NCBI GenBank assembly: GCA_950022295.1
Contig: OX465595.1
Location: 431,266,270 to 431,330,269, forward strand
Length of the DNA stretch: 64,000 nucleotides
Direction: 5' to 3'
DNA from: Bromus sterilis
Lineage: Eukaryota > Streptophyta > Magnoliopsida > Poales > Poaceae
Shown: piece after piece, positions 43,122 through 55,616 of the stretch
Numbering within the stretch: position 1 is the stretch's first letter
How the letters are laid out: the number at the start of each line of letters is the position of its first letter
The notes under the pieces: generated by a model
Seen by the model: only the letters and a program-made list of their open reading frames with translations
Told to the model about the DNA's origin: nothing
The model's database searches: none
Made by a program: the position numbers and the translations under genes

Positions 43122-45913
43122 CTTCTGTTATCATTGTTCACCTATTGTTGACGACTTAAGATTTTGTGTGCGGTAGTTGGTGTGTGAAACTTTGTAAGCC
43201 ATCTTCCTTTTCCTTTGATATTGTTGCACTCATTTGTTTGTCCTATTTTTCGGTTTGCCCATTTTGTAATGCCCATTTCCACTGCGAAATAACACAAGGT
43301 TACAAGTTGTTATTCCTTCCTCATCAGTGATCAACAGAACACTTGGGAACATTGGTTGCTTTCACCCTGGCAAAGAAGCGGCTTACAATTAAGAGGCAGT
43401 ATAGCTTGTCAGTTCATTGAAGTTGGAACTTTCACCTCATCCTTTACTTCATCTTGCTTCTTTTGAGGAATTTTCCCATCTTGCTAAATAAGTATCTCTT
43501 GTTGATCTATGGTTATCAAACTATAACAATACATTAGAGAAAGCAACATATATGATTGTCAGTAGAAGTGAAGTTAGCATGATTGTCGGTCACCAGTTAG
43601 TAAGAACTTTGCTAAACCTGTGCCGGAAGGTGCGCATCAGATAAACCGTGTGATCCAGCTGACATGATTTTCATAGAATGTTGTTTACCTACAGTCTGCC
43701 ACAATCTACCGGTAGCTTCTCATTCGTTGATGGCTGCAATGGATTTTCTCAGCATTTCTTTTTTCTATGATTAAACATAAAACAGGAATAGGTTTATTAT
43801 ATATATATATAATACCGTAGAACGATTGTTCTACGGTCTTGGTTTAAAAAGAATGGCTGCAATGGATCACTACAGAAATAACATACATAATCACCTGATT
43901 CTGGCATCGCTTGAGAAGTGACACAGAATTTACTTAAAAAGAAAGATATATATGCATATGCCAGCTCACTGGAAGAGATAAACTAGATTTGGCTACATCT
44001 GTATGGAGGTGTAGGTTACATCACTCTTCGATGGCCATTTGTGTGGTGATCATGTGCTGGGAAATGAACAAGGAGAAAAGGACTAAGGACATCTCTAACA
44101 GATCCCTTATAAAATAGCGCTCTATATGACCGAGTAAATCTTGGTGGTGCATATTTACTCCACTAAGTTTTGGCTGGGCCTAGTTGATCCCTTAAAAATA
44201 TCGGAGTAAAACACAAATTCATTGCAAACTTAGATAAATTTAATTTAAATTTAACCATACAAACGTAGTTTGGTGCAGATTCATAATATCTTGCAATAAC
44301 ATTATGAAAACATAACATAAACTTAATCTAAACTTAAATAAACTCTAATCCAATCATTATCCGACTCTTTCTTCAGGGCCTTCCACTCGGCTCTAGACAT
44401 TATGAATAAAAGCTTGATGAGTTTCTTGACCTCGACTACACGATCGACGCGGGCCAATGGGGGCTTGGAGTGCTCATTTGCCTTATACATATCAGTTAAT
44501 GTTCTTTGTATACATCAGTATAAGTGTAGCACAAAGTAATTCTAGATAGTTAGCAACCACCTTCTCTTCTCCATGGCATAAAGCACCGCGGCCTCATCAT
44601 CACCAAGCATCTTCCTATCTTCGCCATTTGTCCTGACGAGGATCAGTGGTCCTTGGAAAATAGTACGAGTGGACTCATCAAAACCCTCGACCATATCAAA
44701 ACCCTAACCAATCAGATTCGAAAGAATCTCTACTATTTAGTCCCTCCGCAGATCTGCCAGGGTGGTGTTGTGGTGCGAGGACCACACCTTTGCCAACAGT
44801 TGTCTATCATTATATATGATACAAATGATTATTCAAACAAGCATGGAAGAAATATATGTGGCAGGTGGTTGTGTCCCCCCCCCCCTCCCACATAACCTAA
44901 TGGAGAACCATTTTTTGATGTTATGTCAAGGAGCAAACATCGATACAAGGGAAAATGGACAATGTTGCAACTGGATAGTCAAGGAAAACATCTCGACCTA
45001 TTTTGTGTACATACATTCATAGAATCTCACATAGCAGGAAAGATCAAGGCGGTATTTTTGTTACGAGGACCATATGATAGATAGCTATATGAATGCTTTG
45101 TCTATCACTTTCCTCAAGTTACAAAGCATAAATTAAAGGGCAGTAGATATGAGACCTACTATCAACGAACCATAGTTGTTAATCTTGTGGCATCGCAATT
45201 TTGAAAAGGACACAAGTCCAATGTGATTAGATCGTATCATAGCAAGCTTTGCAACTTAGAATCCTAGGACGCACACAGGCGACACGACACATGCTGAGTT
45301 TTTGGCTGGGCAAGCATGGAGGGACAAGAAGACGATAATCCTTTTGCCGTATCCACAACATATCGCGGGATTAGACCTTCTCCTTTGTTTCGTCACCGTC
45401 AGGGTATATAATCACTCCTTTGTGCACCTAGATCCATTATATAGCACATGCAGTAAGGCTACCATCACCTAAGCTAAATGGTCGACGATTGTTATGTTGT
45501 TCCACTAATTATATATGTTTCTCTTTTTAATATATTTCTCTCAATTTTTTATTGAAACTCACTTCATAAAACATGGCATATACAAATTTACTTTTATATG
45601 TGCATGAAATTGTTATCTAGTTCCACTAATTCATATATGTTTATCTTTTTAATATTTTTTCTCAAAAAATATTATCGGAACTCACTTCATAAAACATGGC
45701 ATATACAAATATTCTTTTACATGTCTATGGAAGTTATATTTCATTTGACTTTAGTTTTCTTCTTATAATAAAATCTGTCAAATTAAAAGAAAATCTGGTA
45801 TATGAAAAATCACTTTTCTTCTTATAAACAGTTTATAACTCAAGATTTTCCTTTGAATTATTACATAATCATTTACAAAATTCAAGATGAACAGATTTTG
45901 AATGCACAGTGAG
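43122..45913. other. Intergenic with module B3 and a possible MITE
   Basis: 43595-44060 is a third copy of module B ('aagaactttgctaaacctgtgccgg', 'gtggtgatcatgtgctggg'). From 44090 ('gacatctctaacagatccc') to about 44560 there is AT-rich DNA with transposon-like ends and a short minus-strand frame ('SRAEWKALKKESDND') without known family. The rest is AT-rich with nothing recognised. Confidence 0.4.
43814..43837. repeat. Perfect 10-bp inverted repeat with 4-nt loop
   Basis: accgtagaac-gatt-gttctacggt, preceded by an (AT)n run. It interrupts module B, so it is probably the tip of a small insertion. Confidence 0.6.
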
Positions 45914-45929
45914 AACAATTTTCAAATAA

Positions 45930-45930
<1 letters not shown>

Positions 45931-45992
<62 letters not shown>

Positions 45993-46092
45993 AGTCTGTC
46001 AGTCCCAAACAAGTTGGGGTGGCTAGAGCTGAAACCCAAAAGATATCGTAACCAAATCATGGTTCTGGCACGTGGATAGCTAACTTCCACCC
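45931..46092 (-). mobile_element. 5'-truncated retroposon with (AAC)n tail
   Basis: About 21 AAC units (45930-45992) are followed by a 100-bp unit ('cagtcccaaacaagttgggg'). The whole is flanked by a perfect 17-bp duplication, aacaattttcaaataaa, at 45914-45930 and 46093-46109. This is the signature of a LINE-type insertion, minus-strand in orientation if the AAC run is the complement of a (GTT)n tail. The same 3' unit occurs at 40405. Confidence 0.85.
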
Positions 46093-46609
46093 AACAATTT
46101 TCAAATAAATGATGAAAAATAATTGTATAATGTGTGATATTTTTGTTTTTGTTTCATTTCATTTCATCCTTTTATTTTTATTTAGTTGTTCATTTTTATA
46201 TAAAAAACACAATTATTTTTTAACATTTATGAACACTTTGCAAAATAAACATGTATTTTATTAAAATGTGAACACTTTTATAAATTTACATGAACATTTT
46301 AAAATGTGTAATATTTTTAGAATTACATGAATATTATTTAAACATACGAACACTTTTGTAATTAACAAATATTTTTGAAATAGGCAAAAACTTATTTATA
46401 AAATACACATTGATCATTTTCTAAATACAAGATGGATACTTTTTAATGCATGATGAGTAGTTGTTTAATAGAATGTGAATAGCTTTTTAGTAAGCTACAA
46501 ACACTTTTAATAAGCAAAGCCATTATTTTAGTTTTTTGATATACATGATGTGCACTTTTAGTACATGATGAGCATTTTTAATACACAAATAGTTTTTACA
46601 AAAATAGTA

Positions 46610-46703
46610 CTCCCTCCGATCCATAATAAGTGTCGTCCATCTAGTACAAAGTTTGTACTAGCTTAGTACAAAATGAACGACACTTATTATGGATCGGAGG
46701 GAG
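46610..46703. mobile_element. Stowaway MITE, 94 bp
   Basis: CTCCCTCCGATCC ends with TA target on both sides. The two arms ('ccataataagtgtcg' and 'cgacacttattatgg') are nearly perfect, so the whole element is one hairpin. Confidence 0.93.
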
Positions 46704-46765
46704 TAGAATAAATTGAAATATTTATCAGTACACACGTACTTATACATATATAGCATAGGGCTTAT

Positions 46766-47660
46766 TTTGGGTAATTAGTGTTTCATTTTGGGCCACTGAA
46801 ACACCAATGAGGCCAACCATTATAAAAAAATCCGTTTGATCATCAGAAATTTCTAGTAGGATCCTTCCTGTTATCTCTTCTATAATGATGGCAGGCCACA
46901 TCGTGGCCCATCACCGGCGTTTCGGGCCCCAAAATGGAACCCTAATTACCCAAAACGAAACCCTACGATTGCTCTATAAGTTCCCCTCTCAGTTCCGTTC
47001 CCAGCCACACACCCCTCTCCAGCACGCTCATGAACGGATCGCCAGATCCACCTCCCAGATCCACTTCTGATCTTCCTGCCGCTGCAGCAGAAGCATCTGG
47101 ACTACGTCACTGCTTTTGCTCTCTGTAGCGGCCGTTGAGATGAGATTACCCCATACCCTACAGCGGCAGCTCGGCTCCGTGCAAGCGTAGGGGGCAATCT
47201 CACCTCAACAGCTGCTCCATGTGAGCTTTACCTTTACGATCCGTCGTTTGCTGGTTAATCCCTCTCCTCTGCTGGTTCCCTTCTCACCATGATTTCGATC
47301 CGGTTTGGACAGGGTAGAACTTTGTCGACGATGTGTCGGATATTTTATCAAGAAAGCTAACTGCAGGTTATTGGTGTAATTTCTTGGTCCTTTGACAATA
47401 TTATTAGTGTTATTTGACGTCTTGATAGGCAGGCTCGGGCTTTATTATGAGTGATTGTTGTCATCTTCTTGGAGATCTTGGTGATTAGGCAGAAGTTTCC
47501 TGCCATCTTAAGTTGTGCACGTTGGATGGTAGTAGCTCTGTTGGTCCTCAACTCATCATCCTGCTGGAGACGAGAGGAAGCAGCTGCCCATGGAGCAGAT
47601 CTGGTGGAGGGTTCTGTCCGAGGAAGATGACACAAACTTTAGCCAGGAACTATAAACGAT
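46766..47660 (+). ncRNA. Possible non-coding transcript unit
   Basis: 'gctctataagttcccctc' at about 46971 is a plausible TATA box. Downstream DNA is GC-richer, with a donor-like 'ccatgtgagctt' (47218), an acceptor-like 'tttggacag' (47313) and another 'ctgcaggt' (47364). No long frame exists. Upstream, 'gggtaattagtgtttcattttgg' (46769) and its inverse (about 46926-46957) form a wide inverted repeat, so a transposon origin is also possible. Confidence 0.3.
47125..47216 (-). ncRNA. miRNA-precursor-like foldback
   Basis: About 37 bases at 47125-47161 and their inverse at about 47180-47216 match at 29 positions. On the minus strand several of the mismatches become G:U pairs. The loop is roughly 18-22 nt. 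The centre of the arms is 'gttgagatgagattacccc' against 'gttgaggtgagattgcccc' (inverse). I do not recognise a known miRNA family. Confidence 0.35.
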
Positions 47661-49620
47661 GTTCACCGTAGCACAACACATATAATTATTCATGTTATTT
47701 CTGTGTCGATCGTAAAATCTGCACCCTGAAAATAATTCATTAAGTTGGGATTTCGAATGGCAGAATGTAAAACTTGCAGTTTCGCTCGCTGTATAACATA
47801 TGCTTAATTATGCTCGTCACAAGACAAGCCCTCACATGTACACTATACGGATGAAATCACCCTATATGACTGGATTTTCAAATCGAAAGGATGGAACCAA
47901 CTTTCTATTCAGATCTAAAAAAACATTGTTAGTGAGGTAATCATCTTGTCATATCTGCTTAAGTTGTTGGTAAAAAATAAATTGCAGAAACAAATATGCC
48001 ACTTTTTAGCATTGTAGTTAATATATTATGCCTTGTAAAAACAACCTGGGCATCGGCCACTGTAATGTCAAAAAATGCAAAAATTAGTTTTACAAAAGAC
48101 AACCGTCGGCATTGCAATATGACACCACCATTTTGTGGTGGTACGTAGTGACGTGGCAGTCCGGCCCTTCAACGTATAGGCTGCTCTCTTTCACGATGGG
48201 GGAGGCTTGGTGCGTCGACCATGGCTATGGGTATGAGGGTTTGGGAGAGGAAGTGGGTGAGTGAAATGTAGAGCCATTGACTGGTGGAATGGAGTACAAG
48301 GGAAGAACGTCGTGAGAGTGTGCGACTAAATTTGAATCGAAAATGAATCATAACGGACAAAAATAGACATCCTTCGGCTCAAATTTAGATCAGAAATGAT
48401 CACAACTGAAAAATTATAGACATCCTTTCATTTGGGTTCATACATTAGGCCGAGTATTTTGTTCGTGTGGACCCGAACACCACAGGCGAAATGTGTCAGC
48501 TCGTTTGAGTTCCTCTAATTTAACAGAAGTTCATTAGCTAAATATGTTGTCCTTATCCATCCATAAAATTCAGGTTGATGATTACCTTTTGATCCGGTTT
48601 CGAATGTAGATAGTTTTTTACCTTTTCCCCAAGGGATGACCCTTGTATCAAACCCCTGAAAGGTTATATTCCGTTGTCAAAATAATCTTAAAAAATGTTA
48701 ATTATCTTTAGTTTCAAGTTCCCGGACCTTAAACTCACACAGTATGTTAACAATGATAAAGAGACATGCATAAGATGAGGTCTTATATGATAATCATATA
48801 TTTGTAATTGGAATCTTATCTTAATATTGAACATAGTCCGGATAGACACCCGTGTCGATTTGTCTACGCATTGTCGAAGTAGGGGACGAGTTGAAGTACG
48901 TCATGATCGGTTCAGGACATGCATCATGAGTCATTTGTACAATCGATTACCCTTATCGTCGCGTGGGTTACCATGATTATTAATATAAATAAGTTAAAAT
49001 CATTGGACGTTTAATGAATGCACCATAAAATTCTCAAAGAATTGCATATACGCTACCTACTATCATTAGCTTTCGGTACAACTATCCATGCATCCTCTCT
49101 TCTTATCCATCGATCCAAGGGATCCTAGGTAATGGCGGGATCTTAGAACGAGAAGAAGACACTTCAATTCAATTTCAAGAACACAAACAAACACGTTGGA
49201 GTCAAAGTCCCCCATGATCCCGATTACAAAAATACATAGGAAGGTCGATACCTCAATCCATTGCCTAAGGAGATTAATCACACATGATGATCATATCACA
49301 AAGAGAAACATTGCAAATGAAAAAGTATTTATTGATTGGTAAAAGTCTTGAATCATGCTTTGTTGTAGCCCTCTTCGCAACAGTGTGAACAGGTTATTAC
49401 TTTTTTTTGCAAGGAGTGAACAAGTTATTACTATACCATGTCTTATTTATTTCTCTCCCCTTTTATGATGAGCCTTATGAGGATGTTGCCTTTCTGTTCT
49501 TCTGATGCCTCCCTTCTTATTATGCTTTTTGGATGGGTGTTTAACCAATGGATCATTCATCTCTACAGCAACTAATGTCATTGTTCATTTTATTAACAAC
49601 CCAAACACAGACAAAGGCAT
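47661..49620. other. Intergenic, no gene recognised
   Basis: AT-rich with short random frames. Nothing supported. Confidence 0.4.
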
Positions 49621-49639
49621 TTCCTTATGAGGTTGATGG

Positions 49640-50176
49640 CTTTATAAGCCAATTTAGAGTTGCATCTTGTTTCTTTGCTACAACAAAATTCACAACCAAC
49701 AACATATCTATTTTGGTAAGTCTTATTACAAAAAAACGAGAAATTACATTAAGAGTTCTAGGGATGTGAATAACTTTAGGGTGCAACAAAGCTGATGAAG
49801 CCAAGAATAAATCTATAAGAACGGGTCTAATGCTACATTGACCAGGCTTAGCGAGGATGTTCTTGGCCTCAGCAACAGTTTCCAATGTGTTGCAATCTGT
49901 GAGAAAATTGATTTCACTCCATCCAAGCATTTTTCATGTTAAGGCCGCCAAAAGTAATCCAAGAGCTTCATCGTGCAAAATATATTTCACATCTGAAGAA
50001 ACCACATCGAAAATACGAAGTGATCTGAGGTAGGTTTTGTAAAGCACCCCAATAACTGCCACAATCCCTGCTTGGGAGGGATTAAAGGTTGCATCGACAA
50101 AAGATTTTGGACCTGCTATGTGAAGTTGAGTAGTGGGATATGCAAATTGGTTAGACTTTGCTAATGTGACCTCCAT
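49640..50176 (-). pseudogene. LINE-type RNase H (RVT_3) relic
   Basis: The minus-strand frame 'GPKSFVDATFNPSQAGIVAV' ... 'LHDEALGLLLAALT' continues, after a frame break at about 49932, with 'EINFLTDCNTLETVAEAKNI' and 'CSIRPVLIDLFLASSAL'. This is the order of the RNase H-like domain at the end of plant LINE polyproteins (D...E...D). It is frameshifted and lacks the reverse transcriptase. Confidence 0.75.
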
Positions 50177-51818
50177 TAAGCAAAGCCTTCACAACAAAAA
50201 GAACATGCAAAGGGACCATGTTTTGTTTTAAGAGGGAATTATTATGAGCTTTCCACTTGAAATTGTATATTGAAGACAATATTTTTTTTAATCCACTTAA
50301 GAGAACGAATGGACTTCTCACATATGCATGTGCCCTGTGCATAACATTCACCATCTTTCTGGTGGGAAGCAACTGGTGCTTTTACCTAGACGTGAAAATT
50401 ATACTTGTTAGTATGAAAATATCGCTAAGTGACCTTTCTACCCCGGTGTAACCACTTTGTATCTAATGTTGTCTCAAATTAATATTTTAATCGCTTAAAT
50501 TGAGGTGTGGATTTTTAAACTGATACAACAAAAAGAACTCAAAAGAAGAGAAAAGAAATACAAAGGACAATCGTATGTTACACATGGCGATCGCTGCTTG
50601 TCTACTAAATTACAATAGCCGCTTGAAATGAAGCATTCTCCATCATCCTGCTATGTGGAGCGTTCTCTTTCTTTAGGTGATGTGCTGATGGACCTAGTTT
50701 TTTTATGATTGATATGTACGACGCATCAGTTCAACAACAACCATGTGTGACCTTATTTTATCTTCAACGTTATATCTTGCTTATATGAGATATAGCAACT
50801 CTGGCATTTTCCTTGTTTGTGCGCTTGTCTTAGTTGATAGGATCGATAGAACCATTCTTGAGAAGGTTCTACAGATCAATATAGCTCGGTTGTTAGAATT
50901 TTCCATGCGGTTCTTTTTTATTTATTTTTTTATTTTTTCTGAATGATTCGTTTCTGTTTATGTGTGTTCTCTATGTTTGTTTTCTTTAAAAAAAAAATTC
51001 TAGGAGGTTTTTAATTTTTTATGTTATTTTATTCATGACAATTTTATTTAAAAACAAGTTGATTTTAATTTTTTTAAAGATGTTCAGTTTTGTCTAGATA
51101 CACATTAAATATTTGTAGAATGGACGTTAAATATTTATATCAAATACATGTTTGAACATTTTTCAAATGCACATCAAATATTATTTAGATACATGATAGG
51201 TATTTTTTAAACATGCATCGAACATTTTACATTCAAATACTAACCTTGTCAACTTGGAGCCTTTTGGTGTGTCTTGGGTTGTGGAGGTTGCTATGGACCC
51301 ATAAGTAAGGGAGTGTATCACCGGTTAAGAGTAATCCCATATGATATAGTCGTAATGCACCGGTCAACTTCTTCGATTTTTATAAGGCTCTAGAAGATAT
51401 TTTTGTGTTATGCTCTTCTCTATGTTTTCTCTATCGATTTTAATGTTTTATTTTCTTCCAGTTTGTTTTTATTTAATTTAATTTTTCACTTTTTAGTTGT
51501 TGCACATTTAATTTAACAAAAATAATTATATTGAAAAATTATGAAACAAATCAAGAATATATTTAAAGTTCACAAATGATAAGATTTTATTTAGAATTTT
51601 AACTTTTTTTATCATTGCTTAAGATTCACGAATATTGTAAACATTTTTTGATGTAACAAACTTCTCTAAATAAATAAATGATAGCCAATTTTTTGTGAGG
51701 TAGCATTGAAGTCAGTAAATAAAAATTAAGCGAGCAAAAAACCTAATCGAGCAAACTGAGCAGGGAGCCGAACTAAGCGAGCGAAATCTTTATGGCCCGA
51801 CCTATATGAGCGAGAGCT
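50177..51818. other. AT-rich intergenic DNA
   Basis: No genes. Several A/T runs. 51060-51240 has loosely repeated 'acacattaaatattt'-type phrases. Nothing further supported. Confidence 0.4.
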
Positions 51819-51834
51819 TCATCGATTTACTTTG

Positions 51835-53113
51835 CCGAAAAGGGGTTTCCCCCCGCTTTATATATAAAGCCATCACCACAATACAATCTCGGAACCGATA
51901 CAAACTCACACCACCACCACACACAACCCACACACCCAAGGCAAGATACACAGTGCCGGGCACCCACGACGAAGCCAGGTCTCCAAGACGGTGCCTTCAA
52001 GAAGGAAACGACCTCAGATGGCCGCCACCGCCCGATCCCGAAGATCAAGTTTTCCCCGTCGGCCAGACCAAAGCTGCATGGTGATGTACCCCAACGCCCG
52101 CGTCCCTCCATCGAACCCAAGCTTCGTCATCCGCCCCGCAGCCAAGCCACCCGCGTGGCCATGGATGCTCGACCGCACCTGAGACGCATGCTCCGTCCAC
52201 GAACATCACGCCTCCCACCGCTCAGGCCGCCGCCCGACACCCAGACATCCCCATAACCAACCAAAGAGATCGTATTTGGTCCAAGGGGACGAGAACGCAT
52301 CCATGTCCCGCCTTGAACATCGCTGGAGCCGCCGCCGCACACAAACGGACAGGGAGTGGAGAGGAGGGGGAGCGGACGCATCCACAACCGGCACACCCCG
52401 TGCCGGAGACGGGCAGCCCTAGGACCGGCGCCGCCCATCTCTCCCACCAAGGTCCTCACCGCCCCACCGCGACGGACGAAGCCACTCCACGCAAGACCAC
52501 CAACATCGATCCGTCCGCTGGCTAGGGGTCCCCGAGGGCCGCCACCCATCACCGAGGCTGCTCGCCGGAATGCCCTTCCCTGTCGAACGTCGCCGGCCTG
52601 CCGCAAGGGCCCGGCTGACCGACAGCCGCCCGCATCCTCCTGCTGCCACGCCGCCCCCCGCCACCGAGCCACGGCGAGGAGGGCCGCCTGCGGCCAGGTC
52701 AACCTCGACCCCACAACGCCATAGCAGATCGGCTGCACCGCCCGAAGCCGCCACCACCACCCACACTGGCCTGCACCACCACCACCCACACCGGCCCGCC
52801 TGCACCACCACCACCACTACCACGCCGCCAGTCGCCCGGCCGCCAACCACCGGCGCTGGCCCACGCCGGGGGCGCCGCCGCACCCGGCGTCGAGCACCGC
52901 ATCCCTGCCCGCGGCCCGTGGTCCGTGTCGGAGCTCGCGCGCGAGGAGACGAGAGATCCCGCCGCCGCCGGCTACGGCCGGGCTTCGCCCGGCCGCGGCC
53001 CCTGGCGGCGGCGGGGGAGGTGGGGTGTGGCGGCGACGGCGGGTTAGGGTTCCCCCCGGACGCCCACGGGAGCGTCGTGGGAGGGAGGAGGGGGGAGCGG
53101 TTCAGTTTTTCCC
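51835..53113 (-). mobile_element. GC-rich 1.28-kb retroposon with 16-bp target duplication
   Basis: The insert is flanked by tcatcgatttactttg at 51819-51834 and 53114-53129 (perfect). Its left end ('ccgaaaaggggtttcccccc', 'gctttatatataaagcc') is the complement of a LINE-like 3' end. The rest (52000-53110) is about two-thirds G+C, with many overlapping frames on both strands and no recognisable domain. It looks like a LINE that kept its GC-rich 5' UTR and its 3' tail but lost the coding part. Confidence 0.75.
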
Positions 53114-53129
53114 TCATCGATTTACTTTG

Positions 53130-55105
53130 AATACGACCTTTTAAGGGGGTTCACATTGACACGAAGGCCGAAATGTGCAAGGACATCACAATCACACATC
53201 AAACAATTCCACTTTTCTATCACCTTCAACAACAGTCCAACACGATTTATGAATGAAAAAATGGTATAGCCAAAGTATAATTAATACTCAAGTCATTGAA
53301 GATAAAAACAGAACAAAATAACCAATCGCACTAGCATGGTAAACAAATTAAATCCACAAATAAATAAAATAGCACAGTGGAGCGCGCATTAGTCTCCAGT
53401 GTTGTACGAAACGCGTTGTCTAACCAATGTGAGGACCACCAATATTGGAAATCCAGTAGAGTTGCTGTTAGAGTTTCTAACTGAGATCGAGAAATGACTG
53501 AGCGGCATTGCTGGGCATACACACGTGCATCACGCTTGTGGTCGCCATCGGGGAGAACGGCTGGGAGCTAGGCCCAAACTGTTGAGCCATCACTCCTAGG
53601 TCCTCCAGGTGTTTCTTCCAACAACAAAAAGGAAACAATATATCTTACTGTTATCATCTGAGAGAGATCTTTGTCATGAAATGTCATCCCGTCGACTAGT
53701 TGCATTTTTTTTTTTGAGGGTGTCGACTAGTTGCATGGAGCTCCAAGGTCTCGCAAGTCCCAAGCAACGCACGACGGGTCAAATCCGGTGCTGCTCCAAC
53801 AGTGTCAAAAAGCGAGGGCCGCCCCAACAGTGGGCTGACTCTCAAGAGCTCTCTTCTCACTTGTCAGAAACTTTCGCATCTGCTTAATCAGCTCCTTGAC
53901 CATGAACTCAACCACGTCCATCCACTCTACTCTGCAACCAAATCAGCGGCTTTCCTAGCTAGTCACCAATCGGCAATCGCTAAGCGATCATGCGATGAGT
54001 GCGTATTAGTCAATTTGGCTGAATTTGTCCACCTCCTTAATTTCAGTGGTTGACCAAAACACGCACTAATTAGGAGTACTAGTACTGGTCTCCCACTACC
54101 ATATAAACCACTAATTTATATGATTTCTTGCTTTACAAAATAGGATCCGTACACGATCAAAATTGACCATTTTATTTTATTTTATTAAAGAAACTAATGT
54201 AGTTAACAAATGAAGAAACTTCCTTTTGCTTTACATGGCACTAACTAGAACTTCTTTTTCTTCCTTTTTAGATGGATGCAATTTTTGTTATTAATCTGTT
54301 CCTTTTTACAATAAGGCCTTCATGGTTAACTTCTTTAATTTTAAATAATATTTTTGGAAACAAAAATACATTTTTTTAGATTGATGAAGGCATCACAAGC
54401 GCTTCGTAATCGATGAAAACGTCTACTTTCATTGAAAGCACATCGTCAAAAAGCCTGAATTAAATGCAGAAAAATGCGTACATCAATATCAAGTCTACAA
54501 CTTAAACTCTTGTGGATTGGTTCCACCACAAGGAACCTAACCATCTGAGCTAAGTCTCAGTTCATAATTATTGTTATACAACTTTTATCATGGTTGGAGA
54601 TTTAGGAGCCGTTGAATCACGTCAATCTAACGGCGGAAATAAAATAAGTACTAGGGAGTACTAAAGGAAGTACTGAAAAATACTAAAAATAATGATTTAC
54701 CAGTAAAAAATTATCAATTTATTTAATTTAGCTATACTTGATCAACGGATAAATATAATTCTAGCGGGAGTACTCAAAAGTACTGAGAATTACTCGCCAC
54801 TCATCGAAGAAGCACTCTGTTATTATTATTGGAGCGGTGTCTTACGATGATTGGTGAGTTCTAAATTATAATTTCATGTAACTATTTATTTTGATCATCA
54901 AATCTGGAAAAATCATGTAAAGATCATAATTTTTGTCATGGACCCATAGTTACTTGTACTTTCAAGTAATTCCACTTTAGTAACCACGATTTTACCATCA
55001 TTGGATTAGAATAGATTAACGGTTTCTAAAATTACCAATCACGGTAGAACATGTAAAGATTTAATTAAGCAACTTGGTTCGTATGCATTTGACCACAACG
55101 ACGTA
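53130..55105. other. AT-rich intergenic DNA
   Basis: No gene recognised. Weak transposon-like phrases only. Confidence 0.4.
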
Positions 55106-55364
55106 CTCCCTCCGTTCCTTGATGTAAGGTGTATAGTTTTCTTTAAAAAGTCAAACTTTTTTAACTTTGACCAAATTTATAGCAAAAGTTATCAACATCT
55201 ATGATACTTAATAAATACAATATGAAAATATGTTTCAAGATGATTCTAATGGTACTATTTTGGTATAATTCATATCGATATATTTATCTACAAATCTGGT
55301 CAAAGTTAACTAAGTTTGACTTTTTTAAAGAAACTATACACCTTATATATAGGAATGGAGGGAG
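55106..55364. mobile_element. Stowaway MITE, 259 bp
   Basis: CTCCCTCCGTTCC... ends with TA duplications (55104-55105, 55365-55366). Long arms are complementary ('ggtgtatagttttctttaaa' against its inverse at 55327-55346). Confidence 0.9.
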
Positions 55365-55616
55365 TACTAATTAATTGAAAACCCTTGGAAAGAAAATGTT
55401 AATGGGTCGATCGTTAGGGAGCATGCCTATGTAGGCTTTCACTCTCCAACAAATATAAGATATCTCCATCCCTAGCCTCATGAGATAGTTGCATGCCGAC
55501 GTGAGGACCAACCAAATCCATGTTAGCATATGCCATGCTGATGCAAGTGTCCGATTAGTATACACTGCACAGTGGGTGCTTACCAGCGTACACACTTGGA
55601 CTTCACCATCTTTTTA

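Noticed and set aside
45869..46090. Minus-strand frame with a run of about 20 cysteines
   Set aside because: It is the translation of the (AAC)n tail (GTT/TTG/TGT on the other strand) of a retroposon, not a cysteine-rich peptide.
52127..53130. Several long overlapping frames on both strands in the GC-rich block
   Set aside because: High G+C removes stop codons in all frames; low-complexity Pro/Arg/Ala products without domains, inside a retroposon.
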